Assembly (NCBI GenBank): GCA_965225735.1
Contig: CBDDBN010000024.1
Span: 1-64,000, forward strand
DNA from: Denitrobaculum sp965225735
GTDB lineage: Bacteria > Pseudomonadota > Alphaproteobacteria > Kiloniellales > Kiloniellaceae
Length of the DNA: 64,000 bases
Direction of reading: 5' to 3'
Position numbers and translations under genes: made by a program. Below are positions 19,943 through 27,849 of the stretch, one piece after another; positions within the stretch are counted from its first letter, which is position 1, and every line of letters begins with the position of its first letter. The notes beneath the pieces were generated by a model that made no database searches, had not been told where the DNA came from, and saw nothing but the letters and a program-made list of their open reading frames with translations.

Positions 19943-20318
19943 TGAGCACTCCAAACTGCCTGCCCGGGCAAAGCCCTATGCTTTGCCTGAGGCGGATTTT
20001 CGAGACCGCCGCCGGTGCACAGAGCCGGCGGCGAAGGGCTGGGAAAAAGCGGTTACGGGCGCGGGTTTTACCGCATCGTTGGGCGCGGCGCAATTGTCAG
20101 CAAAAGGAGCTCGCTCATGGTCTTTCGCTTTCCTGGAGAGCCTGTGCTTTTGCACACATCCGCCTCGCGTAAATTGGTTAATATCTTTGCGGTAAAGTGA
20201 CTGCTCCGCGCGATAACCGGCAAACAAGAGATCGTGACCGATCTTGCCCGGAAACAGGTCCATGATTAGGTCGAAGTAATAGGGCCTGATCATCAACAGG
20301 CCCTACAGAGGAAAGGTT
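19943..20318. other. Divergent intergenic region between ettA and patatin gene
   Basis: A 376-base gap with no convincing gene. It holds two strong hairpins. One is at 20007-20033, with arms CGCCGCCGG and CCGGCGGCG and a 9-base loop, in the expected ettA leader. The other is at 20281-20304, just before the patatin ribosome site and listed separately. Promoters for both flanking genes must lie here. Confidence 0.5.
20281..20304 (+). repeat. Perfect 8-bp hairpin just upstream of the patatin ribosome site
   Basis: AGGGCCTG and CAGGCCCT form a perfect 8-bp stem around an 8-base loop. The hairpin ends 4 bases before the GAGGAAAGG ribosome site of the gene starting at 20319. No U-run follows, so it is more likely a 5' leader structure or an operator than a terminator. 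Confidence 0.5.
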
Positions 20319-21278
20319 GTGTCACAGGATTCCGAAAAGACTTGGCGCCCCCGCATAGGATTGGCATTGGGAAGCGGTGTCGCACGTGGATGGGCCCACA
20401 TCGGGGTCATCAGGGCTCTGGCGCGCTGCGGAATTCGCCCGGACATCATATCCGGTACCTCCATTGGGGCCGTGGTCGGAGCCTCCTACATTACCAATGA
20501 GCTCGATACGCTCGAGGACTGGGCGCGGTCGATGACCAAACTGCGCATGCTGTCCTATATGGACTTTAAGGTTAGCAGCGGCGGCCTGATGGGTGGACGA
20601 CATCTCGTCGACATCATGGAAAAGCACCTGGGCAACGCCGCCTTCGAGGATTATGAAACGCCCTTCGTCGCCGTCGCGACAGATCTGGTGACCGGTCACG
20701 AAGTCTGGCTGCGCGAAGGCAATCTGGTGCAAGCGGTCCGCGCCTCTTTTTCACTTCCCGGCGTCTTTCAGCCGATGTTGGTCAATGACCGTTGGGTGGT
20801 CGACGGTGCTCTCGTGAACCCGGTGCCTGTCTCTGTCTGCCAAGCCTTGGGCGCACAGATGATCATTGCGGTCAACCTTAACGCAGACATCATCGGCAAA
20901 GCACGTCAGCCGGGCGGCAAAATCCCGACGGTCGCCGGTTTCGATCTGCTCGACATGATGAAGGAAAACGCGCCTGCGTCTTCCGGATCCATGCTGGACG
21001 CGCTGGCCCGCCGTACCTTCAAACGTGAACCCAACCAGCCAAGCCTGTTCGGTGTCATGATCTCCTCTCTCAACATCGTACAAGATCGAATCGCCCGTTC
21101 CCGGCTCGCCGGAGAACCGCCGGATGTGCACATCACACCCAGGCTCGGACAGATCGGTCTTTTCGAGTTCGATCGGGCCGAGGAAATTATCGCCGAAGGC
21201 GAGGCCTCGGTTGAGAGGGTCCTGCCGGACCTCCGTGATGCGCTCTCAGTTTTCGCACCTGGTTCCGGCGGAATCTAA
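20319..21278 (+). CDS. Patatin-like phospholipase, RssA/NTE type
   Basis: A 319-residue serine acyl hydrolase with the patatin catalytic dyad. The oxyanion loop is GSGVARG at 18-24, the nucleophile is Ser48 in GTSIG, and the partner is Asp162 in DGALVNPVP. The order and spacing match the bacterial RssA/YlbK group related to neuropathy target esterase. It is cytosolic, with no signal peptide, and lipid substrates are assumed from the family. The GTG start is supported by GAGGAAAGG immediately upstream. Confidence 0.9.
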   Translation: MSQDSEKTWRPRIGLALGSGVARGWAHIGVIRALARCGIRPDIISGTSIGAVVGASYITNELDTLEDWARSMTKLRMLSYMDFKVSSGGLMGGRHLVDIMEKHLGNAAFEDYETPFVAVATDLVTGHEVWLREGNLVQAVRASFSLPGVFQPMLVNDRWVVDGALVNPVPVSVCQALGAQMIIAVNLNADIIGKARQPGGKIPTVAGFDLLDMMKENAPASSGSMLDALARRTFKREPNQPSLFGVMISSLNIVQDRIARSRLAGEPPDVHITPRLGQIGLFEFDRAEEIIAEGEASVERVLPDLRDALSVFAPGSGGI

Positions 21279-21419
21279 TTCTGCGTAACATATCAAAGTA
21301 TTGGGCAACCCGATAAAGCGCTAAGAATCATCTAAATTCAGTAGTTTTTGGTTTCTGGATCCTTAATTGGGCCTCTATGACAAAATAAAGACCGTTGCAT
21401 TTTTTGCTCGCTTTTTTTC

Positions 21420-21445
21420 TTAATTTTCGTTAACTTATTGTTAAC
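21420..21445 (+). promoter_or_regulatory. Canonical CtrA box (TTAA-N7-TTAAC) with an extra half-site
   Basis: TTAA (21430-21433), a 7-base spacer, then TTAAC (21441-21445) matches exactly the binding sequence of the alphaproteobacterial cell-cycle regulator CtrA. A further TTAA at 21420-21423 stands six bases before the central half-site. The region is AT-rich and lies 20-30 bases before a hairpin-rich, terminator-ended segment, as expected for a promoter. CtrA itself is not in this window. Confidence 0.55.
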
Positions 21446-21467
21446 CATATGAGGTTATCTTTGCCTC

Positions 21468-21544
21468 ACTCAGTTTTCCTGAGTCTCCCTGTACAACTTG
21501 CTTTCGGGCACCCCCACAACGCTGTTGCGGGGGTTTCTTTTTTT
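21468..21544 (+). ncRNA. Candidate small RNA downstream of a CtrA box
   Basis: Two hairpins without an open frame. The first is ACTCAG-TTTTC-CTGAGT at 21468-21484. A single-stranded link containing CTCCCT follows. The last is a rho-independent terminator (21511-21533 stem, then TTTCTTTTTTT). CU-rich links between hairpins are typical of alphaproteobacterial regulatory RNAs that pair with ribosome sites. The 5' end is a guess, as no clear -10 element could be assigned. I do not recognise it as a known RNA family. Confidence 0.4.
21511..21544 (+). terminator. Rho-independent terminator
   Basis: CCCCCACAAC (21511-21520) pairs with GTTGCGGGGG (21524-21533), with one internal mismatch and a 3-base loop. 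It is followed by TTTCTTTTTTT. It lies 230 bases beyond the patatin stop codon, so it more likely ends a separate short transcript than the patatin mRNA. Confidence 0.8.
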
Positions 21545-21980
21545 AGTTGTAATTCTCGAAATCGCCTTTGGCGGTACAGCCGCCGATCCAAGTCCAAAAT
21601 ACGACCTATCGAGCACCCTTCGTTCCAGGAATGTTCCTGGGTCAGTATGTTCGTTGCGGTCCGTTTTTCCCGTTCGCAGCAACCAGAGACGTGAACAGGG
21701 ATCTCCGATGCGATGGACGCCCTCCCGATTTCGAACTGCGCTGCCTTTGTTGATAGCTTGCAGTCATACGGACTTGAGGATTTCCGGCCACCGATTCATA
21801 AAACACTGATCTCAAAAGCAAATCATGCTGCTGATTGCTTCAACAAGGGTGTAGCCGCCGCCCCCACTCGCTTGCCCTGCTCAAACGGAATGGTCGCGGT
21901 GTTATGGGGTCAAGAAAACACAATCCGCTTGAGTTACCGCTTGAATGCCAAACGGTCAGCGTGTATCGAGTTCGCTATCT
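21545..21980. other. Non-coding stretch between sRNA candidate and tRNA
   Basis: About 435 bases with no credible gene; the short open frames here show no coding signature. The only structure noted is a perfect palindrome at 21625-21640, CCAGGAA-TG-TTCCTGG. The tRNA promoter should lie in the last 60 bases. Confidence 0.45.
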
Positions 21981-22054
21981 GGGGCCGTAGTTCAGTTGGT
22001 TAGAACTCACCGCTCATAACGGTGCTGTCGCAGGTTCGAGTCCTGCCGGCCCTA
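21981..22054 (+). tRNA. tRNA with CAT anticodon (elongator Met, or Ile2)
   Basis: A 74-base cloverleaf. The acceptor stem pairs GGGGCCG with CGGCCCT (G-U at the first pair). The D stem is GTTC/GAAC, the anticodon stem CACCG/CGGTG with loop CTCATAA and anticodon CAT at 22015-22017. The T stem is GCAGG/CCTGC with loop TTCGAGT, and A is the discriminator. No CCA is encoded. The D stem GTTC/GAAC is a compensated change from the common GCTC/GAGC, so the gene looks functional. It is not an initiator, which would have an anticodon stem with three G-C pairs. Elongator Met and lysidine-type Ile2 cannot be separated by eye. Confidence 0.9.
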
Positions 22055-22374
22055 GATTAACTCCCCTTTTTACGAAGCCCCGATACGACCTGCGCGATTC
22101 CTTGCGCGGGCTCTATCGACGCGCTCCTGGACGTAAAGCGGCCAAATCCGTTGCGTAGGACGTTATCGCCTGCCCTACGCCCATGGCCGTGATGAAGGGA
22201 GTGTGGAGGCCAGTTGTCAGCCATGACGGCTCTCAGAGCGGATAAAGAAACGCATTTGAATCAAAGACCGCCACAGAATTCGTCGTAATCGCACAGAACG
22301 GCAACAAAACCTCAATATCTTTCGGTTAATTATCCCGGAGTTCAGAGTTGACGCTTGGTAAAAGCCTGGCAGTC
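22055..22374. other. Non-coding stretch after the tRNA
   Basis: About 320 bases with no credible gene. A T-run (CCCCTTTTT, about 22063-22071) shortly after the tRNA may end its transcript. Nothing else could be supported. Confidence 0.4.
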
Positions 22375-22400
22375 AAAGGCCGCACAAAAGTGCGGCCTTT
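22375..22400 (+). terminator. Strong hairpin terminator
   Basis: AAAGGCCGCAC (22375-22385) and GTGCGGCCTTT (22390-22400) form a perfect 11-bp stem with an AAAA loop, followed by CTCATG. The stem's own T-tract makes it a plausible terminator for the plus strand, and its A-rich left side makes it plausible for the minus strand too. Confidence 0.65.
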
Positions 22401-22407
22401 CTCATGT

Positions 22408-22443
22408 CTAGAGCATGTTCCAACCGCACGGAACATCCTCTAG
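22408..22443. repeat. Imperfect inverted repeat CTAGAG...CTCTAG
   Basis: CTAGAG-CATGTTCC pairs with GGAACAT-C-CTCTAG around an 8-base centre, with one unpaired base. It lies between the terminator above and the 3' end of the BMP gene, and could act in mRNA 3'-end formation of the minus-strand operon. Confidence 0.4.
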
Positions 22444-22454
22444 CCTGAAAGAGA

Positions 22455-22483
22455 TCACCCCCGCTGCCAGGCAGCGAGGGTGA
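22455..22483 (-). terminator. Probable terminator of the purine operon
   Basis: TCACCC and GGGTGA (outer), and CGCTG and CAGCG (inner), form a hairpin with one mismatch and a 5-base loop. It lies 58 bases beyond the BMP gene stop on the minus strand, followed in that direction by CTCTTT, a weak U-tract. Confidence 0.55.
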
Positions 22484-22540
22484 CTTCATTTCACTATACC
22501 CTGCCCCGCCCCTATCAGAGGCAAAGCAAGTCCAAGCGCA

Positions 22541-23617
22541 TTATTTCGGCAATTTGCCCTGAACGCCCTGAACGTACCAGTCCATGGACAGCAGCATGCC
22601 ATCGTCCGCGTTTGCGCCCGCGGCAACCATCTCCTTGCCATCCTGGTCAAGGATCGGGCCCTGGAAGGGATGCAGCGTGCCCGCCTCGATGGCCTTGCGC
22701 GCCTCTTCGGCCTCTTCAATGACTTCCGCTGGGATGACTTCGTTATAGGCCGCCATCTCGAGCATGCCGTCCTTCAGGCCGTCCCAGGTGTCCTCGGAGG
22801 TCCAGGTGCCTTCCATCACGGCCTTGGTCTTTTCGATGTAGTAGCTGTCCCAAACATCGATGATCGAGGTCAGGTGCGCCTTGGGGCCGAACTGAGTCAT
22901 GTCCGAGGCCTGGCCAACGGCATAGACGCCGCGCTCCTGCGCAACCTGCAGCGGGGCCGGAGAGTCGGTGTGCTGAAGAATGATATCGGCACCCTGGTCG
23001 ATCAGGGCCTTGGCGGCGTCGCCTTCCTTACCGGGATCGTACCAGGAGTTGACCCAAACCACCTTGACCTCGGCATCCGGGTTGACCTTGCGCATGGCCA
23101 GCGTGAAGGCATTGATGCCGCGCACGACCTCGGGAATCGGGAAAGAACCGATGTAGCCGATGACGTTCGACTTGGTCATACGCCCGGCCAGAATACCGGC
23201 AATCACCCGACCCTCGTAGAAACGCGCCGCGTAGGTGCTGACGTTCTTAGAGCGCTTGTAGCCCGTTGCGTGTTCGAACTTCACATTCGGGAACTGCTTG
23301 GCGACCTTCACCGTCGGATTCATATAACCGAAAGAGGTGGTGAAGATCAGGTCGTGACCGCTGGAGGCGAGCTGGCGAATAACGCGCTCAGCGTCTGCAC
23401 CCTCGGGCACGGACTCAACGTAGCTGGTCTCGACCTTATCACCGAAGGCTTCCTCGATGGCCAAACGTCCCTTGTCGTGGCGGTAGGTCCAGCCATGGTC
23501 GCCGATCGGCCCCACATAGACGAAGCCGACCTTTGTCGGCTCTGCCGAGGCTGTCCCCAAGCTAACGGCCAATCCCAGTGCCGCAAGGCCCAGGCTCTTG
23601 AATACTCCCTGCATCAT
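22541..23617 (-). CDS. BMP-type ABC transporter substrate-binding protein (purine/nucleoside)
   Basis: A 358-residue periplasmic or lipid-free binding protein of the BMP/PnrA family. The Sec signal peptide ends at TASAEPTKV. Family motifs are VGFVYVGPIGDHGWTYRHDKGR, LIFTTSFGYMNP and YIGSFPIPEVVRGINAF. BMP proteins serve nucleoside and purine importers with two permeases and a double ATPase, exactly as encoded upstream. With xanthine dehydrogenase and guanine deaminase in the same operon, a purine or purine nucleoside is the likely ligand. The start ATG 23617 has AAGGAG seven bases upstream. Confidence 0.9.
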   Translation of the reverse strand: MMQGVFKSLGLAALGLAVSLGTASAEPTKVGFVYVGPIGDHGWTYRHDKGRLAIEEAFGDKVETSYVESVPEGADAERVIRQLASSGHDLIFTTSFGYMNPTVKVAKQFPNVKFEHATGYKRSKNVSTYAARFYEGRVIAGILAGRMTKSNVIGYIGSFPIPEVVRGINAFTLAMRKVNPDAEVKVVWVNSWYDPGKEGDAAKALIDQGADIILQHTDSPAPLQVAQERGVYAVGQASDMTQFGPKAHLTSIIDVWDSYYIEKTKAVMEGTWTSEDTWDGLKDGMLEMAAYNEVIPAEVIEEAEEARKAIEAGTLHPFQGPILDQDGKEMVAAGANADDGMLLSMDWYVQGVQGKLPK

Positions 23618-23721
23618 TTCATAACTCCTTGTCAAAATTCCCTGTTTTCGCTCTTACCCTGTTTTACAGTCTCTCTCGCTGCGCTCTCAAAGCGCCTCTC
23701 TCACGTCTCGAGAACCAGGGC

Positions 23722-24648
23722 TTATGTCTCAGGATGAAAGACCTTGCCAATACAGGCCGGTGCATTCAACCGAATACGGCTGGAATCCCGAGAAATCGCC
23801 ACCAACACAATGATGGTCGCCAGGTACGGCAACATCGACCAGACCTGCGAGGGCAGATCGAAGCCCGCGCCCTGCGCATGCAGCTGCAGGATGGTCACAC
23901 CGCCGAAGAGATAGGCGCCGATCAGCATCCGACCCGGCTTCCAGGTGGCAAACACCACCAGAGCCAGGGCAATCCAGCCGCGGCCAGCCGACATGTTCTC
24001 CGCCCACATGGGCGTGTAGGACAGTGAGAGATAGGCACCGGCCAGGCCGCTCATAGCGCCACCGAAGAGAACGGCCAGATAACGGATCCCGATCACCGAA
24101 TAGCCGAGCGCATGGGCCGCATCGTGGGACTCGCCAACCGCCCGCAGGATCAGGCCGGGCCGGGTCGACTTCAGGAACCAGGCAACCCCGGCCACCATGG
24201 CCAGCGAAAGATAGACCAGAAAGTCGTGACCGAAGATGACCGGCCCAATCAGAGGGATGTCCGATATCACCGGTATAGCCAGTTTCGCTAAGCCCTCGAT
24301 AGGCGTTCCCACATAGTCCTGTCCGATGAGCGCCGAGAGCCCGATGCCGAACATCGTAAGCGCCAGCCCCGTCGCAACCTGATTAGCCAGCAATGAGAGT
24401 GTGAGGATTCCGAAGAGAAAGGCCATGGCCATGCCCGCCAGCATGGCGACAATGATCGCAATGATGGGATTGCCGGTGGCGATGGCCGCGGCAAAGCCGC
24501 TGACCGCACCCACCAGCATCATGCCTTCGACACCTAGATTAAGGACGCCGGCCTTTTCAGTTACCAGTTCGCCGATGGCGGCGAAGACCAAGGGCGTGGC
24601 TGCCGTGATCACGGTTACCAGGATGGCCGCGAGTGTATCGATCCCCAT
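23722..24648 (-). CDS. ABC transporter permease (purine/nucleoside importer, second subunit)
   Basis: A 308-residue inner-membrane protein of the BPD_transp_2 family with about eight to ten membrane segments. Characteristic motifs are GVLNLGVEGMMLVGAVSGFAAA near the N terminus and GRGWIALALVVFATWKPGRML near the C terminus. It is the smaller partner of the permease pair, as in BMP-type systems. Its ATG overlaps the stop of the upstream permease (shared base at 24648), which implies coupled translation. Confidence 0.92.
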   Translation of the reverse strand: MGIDTLAAILVTVITAATPLVFAAIGELVTEKAGVLNLGVEGMMLVGAVSGFAAAIATGNPIIAIIVAMLAGMAMAFLFGILTLSLLANQVATGLALTMFGIGLSALIGQDYVGTPIEGLAKLAIPVISDIPLIGPVIFGHDFLVYLSLAMVAGVAWFLKSTRPGLILRAVGESHDAAHALGYSVIGIRYLAVLFGGAMSGLAGAYLSLSYTPMWAENMSAGRGWIALALVVFATWKPGRMLIGAYLFGGVTILQLHAQGAGFDLPSQVWSMLPYLATIIVLVAISRDSSRIRLNAPACIGKVFHPET

Positions 24649-25739
24649 TACGATGCACTCCCGCGCGCTTCTTGCACATGACCGCTGCCCCAGCGTATCC
24701 GGTAGCGAATCAGGACGTCACAGGCGAGTAGGAAGAACAGCAGCATGCCCTGGAAGACACCTGTCACAGCCTGGGGAAGCCCCATCTCGATCTGCACGGT
24801 TTCACCGCCCAGATAGGAGAGCGCTATCAATAGCCCCGCCCCGAGAATTCCGACAGGATGCAAGCGGCCGACAAAGGCGACGATGATCGCCGTAAAGCCA
24901 TAGCCTGGCGAGATTACCGGTGTGATCTGCCCGATAGGGCCAGCCACCTCGAAAAGACCCGCGAGACCGGCCAGGGCACCACCGGTCAAGAGCGTGAGCC
25001 AAACCAGGCTGTGATGGCGGAACCCGGCGTAACCCGCCGCGGCGGGCGTCAAGCCGATCACCTTGATCTGAAAGCCGATGAAGCTGCGGCTCACGACTAA
25101 CCAGGCGGCCAGAACGACAAAGACCGCAATCGCGGCGCCGAGATGCAGGCGTGTACCCTCGATCAGAACCGGCAGCAGGGCAGAGTCTTCGAAGAGCCGG
25201 GATTCCGGGAAATTAAAGCCGTCGGGATCCCGATAGGGCCCGTGCACCAGGAGGCTCAGCAGCAACGTCGCCACATAAGTCAGCATCAGACTGGTCAGGA
25301 TTTCATTGGCGTTGAAGCGCAGCTTCAGAAAGGCAGGGATCGCCGCCCAGGCGAGGCCACCCAGCGCGCCCGCAATAGCCATGGCCGGCAAGAGGAAGAT
25401 GCTTTCACTGTCATAAAACCACAGCGCCAGGCCGCCGCCGCAGATGGCACCAAGCGTGAGCTGGCCCTCAGCGCCAATGTTCCAGACATTCGCCCGAAAC
25501 CCGAGTGCGAGACCGATCGCGCAGAGCACCAACGGCGTCGCCTTGACGGCAAGCTCACCCACACCATAGGCGCTGGAGACTGGCGAGATGAAAAAGGCGT
25601 ACATGGCCTCGAAGGGATTGTGCCCCAGAAGCGCAAAGAGAATCGCGCCCATGACCAGGGTCAGGCAAATCGCCAGCAGCGGCGTCAGATAGACCATCGC
25701 GCGGGAGGCTTCGCCCCGCGGTTCCAGCTTAAGCAACAT
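24648..25739 (-). CDS. ABC transporter permease (purine/nucleoside importer, first subunit)
   Basis: A 363-residue inner-membrane protein with about nine or ten membrane segments. The family motif NVWNIGAEGQLTLGAICGGGLALW lies around residues 85-110, and PGYGFTAIIVAFVGRLHPVGIL marks the C-terminal half. With the smaller permease it would form the translocation channel. Its start overlaps the upstream ATPase gene by 11 bases. Confidence 0.92.
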   Translation of the reverse strand: MLLKLEPRGEASRAMVYLTPLLAICLTLVMGAILFALLGHNPFEAMYAFFISPVSSAYGVGELAVKATPLVLCAIGLALGFRANVWNIGAEGQLTLGAICGGGLALWFYDSESIFLLPAMAIAGALGGLAWAAIPAFLKLRFNANEILTSLMLTYVATLLLSLLVHGPYRDPDGFNFPESRLFEDSALLPVLIEGTRLHLGAAIAVFVVLAAWLVVSRSFIGFQIKVIGLTPAAAGYAGFRHHSLVWLTLLTGGALAGLAGLFEVAGPIGQITPVISPGYGFTAIIVAFVGRLHPVGILGAGLLIALSYLGGETVQIEMGLPQAVTGVFQGMLLFFLLACDVLIRYRIRWGSGHVQEARGSAS

Positions 25740-27300
25740 TGGTCATCCGCTCCCCCGCAGCACTGCCATCGCCACCCATGAGCAGACCGATTTCCTCCAG
25801 CGTGGTCGAGCGGGTCGGGCGCGCCGCTGACAGATGACCCGACGACATGACCGCGATCCGGTCGCTGATCGCGAAGAGCTCATCCAATTCCTGAGACACG
25901 ACCAGAACCGCGGCGCCGGCAGCCGCCAGATCGATCAGGGCCTGGTGAATTGCCGCCGCTGCCCCCGCGTCCACGCCCCAGGTCGGCTGAGCGGCAATCA
26001 TAAGACTGGGCCTTTGCAGGATCTCTCTGCCGATAATAAATTTCTGCAGATTACCGCCGGACAGGCTGCTGGCCTCGGCATGGATGCCAGAGGTCCGCAC
26101 GTCGAAGGATTGACAGATCTTTTCGGCGTAAGCCGCGGTCTTGGGAAAATCGATCAGGCCCCAGCGCACCAGCCTTTCGCGCAAGTGTCCGCTGAGAAAA
26201 GCGTTCTCCGTTAAGCGCAAGGCCGGCACGGCGCCATGGCCATGCCGCTCTTCCGGCACAAAGCTCAAGCCCAGTTTCCGCCGCCGTCTCGGCCCCAAAC
26301 GTCCGACCGGCTGGCCAGCAACGACAACGGCCGCGCTATCAGGCACCAGTTGCTCACCGCTCAGGGCCGACAGCAATTCGTTCTGACCATTGCCGGCGAT
26401 GCCCGCAATCCCGAAGATCTCGCCAGCGTGAACATCGAAGGTGACCGCCTTGAGATCGGTGCCAAAGGGGTCATCGCTCTGAAGCGACAGATCGGCCACC
26501 GAAAGGACGACTTCCCCCAAATCCGTATCGCCCTGAGCTTTGGGTTCCTTGACGTCGTCGCCGATCATCATTTTCGCCATGCTCTGCGCCGATTCCTGCT
26601 TGGGATCGCAGGCCGCGACGAACCGACCACCGCGCAGTACCGTGGCCGTATCGCAGAGCTGTTTGATCTCGTCGAGCTTATGGCTGATGTAGAGGATAGA
26701 GCAGCCTTCAGCGGATAGCCGCCGCAGCGTGCCGAACAGAGTCTCAACCTCCTGCGGCGTGAGGACCGAGGTCGGTTCGTCCATGATCAGCAGCCGCGGG
26801 TCCTGCAGAAGGCAGCGTACGATCTCGATCCGCTGCCGCTCGCCGACCGACAGCGAATGCACGTGACGGCGCGGGTCGAGCGGCAGGCCGTAGGCGGCGG
26901 AGACTTCTTCGATCCGCGCCTCTAGGCGCCTCATGTCGTGATCGCCTTCGACCCCCAGCGCGATATTTTCCGCAACGGTCAGAGCCTCGAAGAGCGAAAA
27001 GTGCTGGAACACCATGCCGATGCCAAGATTGCGGGCAAAGCTCGGGCCGGGGATATGGGTTTCCTCGCCCTCCCAGGCGATCGTCCCGGCGTCCGCATGC
27101 AGAATGCCGTAGATAATCTTGACCAGCGTAGACTTGCCGGCCCCATTTTCCCCCAAGAGAGCATGAATTTCGCCAGGCAGGATCTTCAGATCCACGCCGT
27201 CATTGGCTTTGCAGCCGGGAAAGGATTTCTCGATCCCCCTCAACTCCAGCCTGGGTACCACGGACCCCGCCGTTCCGTCCGCTGGCATTTCAAGCACCAT
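25729..27300 (-). CDS. ABC transporter ATP-binding protein, double NBD (purine/nucleoside importer)
   Basis: A 523-residue tandem ATPase. The first domain is complete: Walker A LGENGAGKST (about 49-58), signature LSVGERQR and Walker B LLIMDEPTS. The second has a degenerate P-loop (GIAGNGQNELLSALSG, lacking the GKS/T) but keeps LSGGNLQK; this asymmetry is normal for the RbsA/BMP-type importers. It drives transport by the two downstream permeases. ATG 27300 has a GAGGTGAGAG element upstream. Confidence 0.93.
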   Translation of the reverse strand: MVLEMPADGTAGSVVPRLELRGIEKSFPGCKANDGVDLKILPGEIHALLGENGAGKSTLVKIIYGILHADAGTIAWEGEETHIPGPSFARNLGIGMVFQHFSLFEALTVAENIALGVEGDHDMRRLEARIEEVSAAYGLPLDPRRHVHSLSVGERQRIEIVRCLLQDPRLLIMDEPTSVLTPQEVETLFGTLRRLSAEGCSILYISHKLDEIKQLCDTATVLRGGRFVAACDPKQESAQSMAKMMIGDDVKEPKAQGDTDLGEVVLSVADLSLQSDDPFGTDLKAVTFDVHAGEIFGIAGIAGNGQNELLSALSGEQLVPDSAAVVVAGQPVGRLGPRRRRKLGLSFVPEERHGHGAVPALRLTENAFLSGHLRERLVRWGLIDFPKTAAYAEKICQSFDVRTSGIHAEASSLSGGNLQKFIIGREILQRPSLMIAAQPTWGVDAGAAAAIHQALIDLAAAGAAVLVVSQELDELFAISDRIAVMSSGHLSAARPTRSTTLEEIGLLMGGDGSAAGERMTNVA

Positions 27301-27378
27301 ACGCTCTCACCTCTCCCCTTCGCTCACCCGCCGCCGCTTTGTCGCGATCTTCCGGGCCGCCTCGCCTCCTCAAAGCGA

Positions 27379-27849
27379 TCAGTACATTACTTTATCGGTC
27401 TTCTCCTGCCATTCGGCAAAGACGGCCAGCGCCTCTCCCGCCAGCAGCCGCTCCGTCGGGATCTCCCGCAGTTCCAGCGCCTTGGGGATTTCCCGGTAGA
27501 GCCGGTCATCATCGAAACCGATGGCCGCCGCATCTTCGCGTCCATTCGCATAGAAAATCCGGTCGAGCCGCGCCCAGTAGATCGCGCTAAGGCACATGGA
27601 GCAAGGCTCACAACTGGTGTAAATCTCGCAGCCCTCGAGACTGAAGCTGTTCAGGGCCTTGCAAGCCGCCCGGATCGCAACCACCTCCGCATGCGCGGTC
27701 GGGTCACTACTTGACGTTACCTCGTTGGAGCCTTCGGCGATCACTGCGCCGTCCTTCACGATCACGGCACCGAAAGGGCCGCCCAGACCTGCGCGCATAT
27801 GCCGGCCTGACAGCTCGATGGCCTGCCGCATGAAATCTTCGCGGGTCAT
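27379..27849 (-). CDS. guaD: Guanine deaminase, cytidine-deaminase fold
   Basis: A 156-residue zinc deaminase. His53 and Glu55 in THAE (zinc ligand and proton shuttle) and Cys83 and Cys86 in PCSMC complete the site. The length and sequence fit the short GuaD of Bacillus type, rather than the large amidohydrolase guanine deaminase. It converts guanine to xanthine, the substrate of the xanthine dehydrogenase encoded directly upstream. Its start overlaps the xdhC stop by four bases. Related nucleoside or tRNA adenosine deaminases are the main alternative. Confidence 0.85.
   Translation of the reverse strand: MTREDFMRQAIELSGRHMRAGLGGPFGAVIVKDGAVIAEGSNEVTSSSDPTAHAEVVAIRAACKALNSFSLEGCEIYTSCEPCSMCLSAIYWARLDRIFYANGREDAAAIGFDDDRLYREIPKALELREIPTERLLAGEALAVFAEWQEKTDKVMY

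Noticed and set aside
21449..21980. Small open frames (81-103 residues) in the gap before the tRNA
   Set aside because: They overlap the terminator hairpin and one another in different frames, have no ribosome sites, and show irregular codon use.
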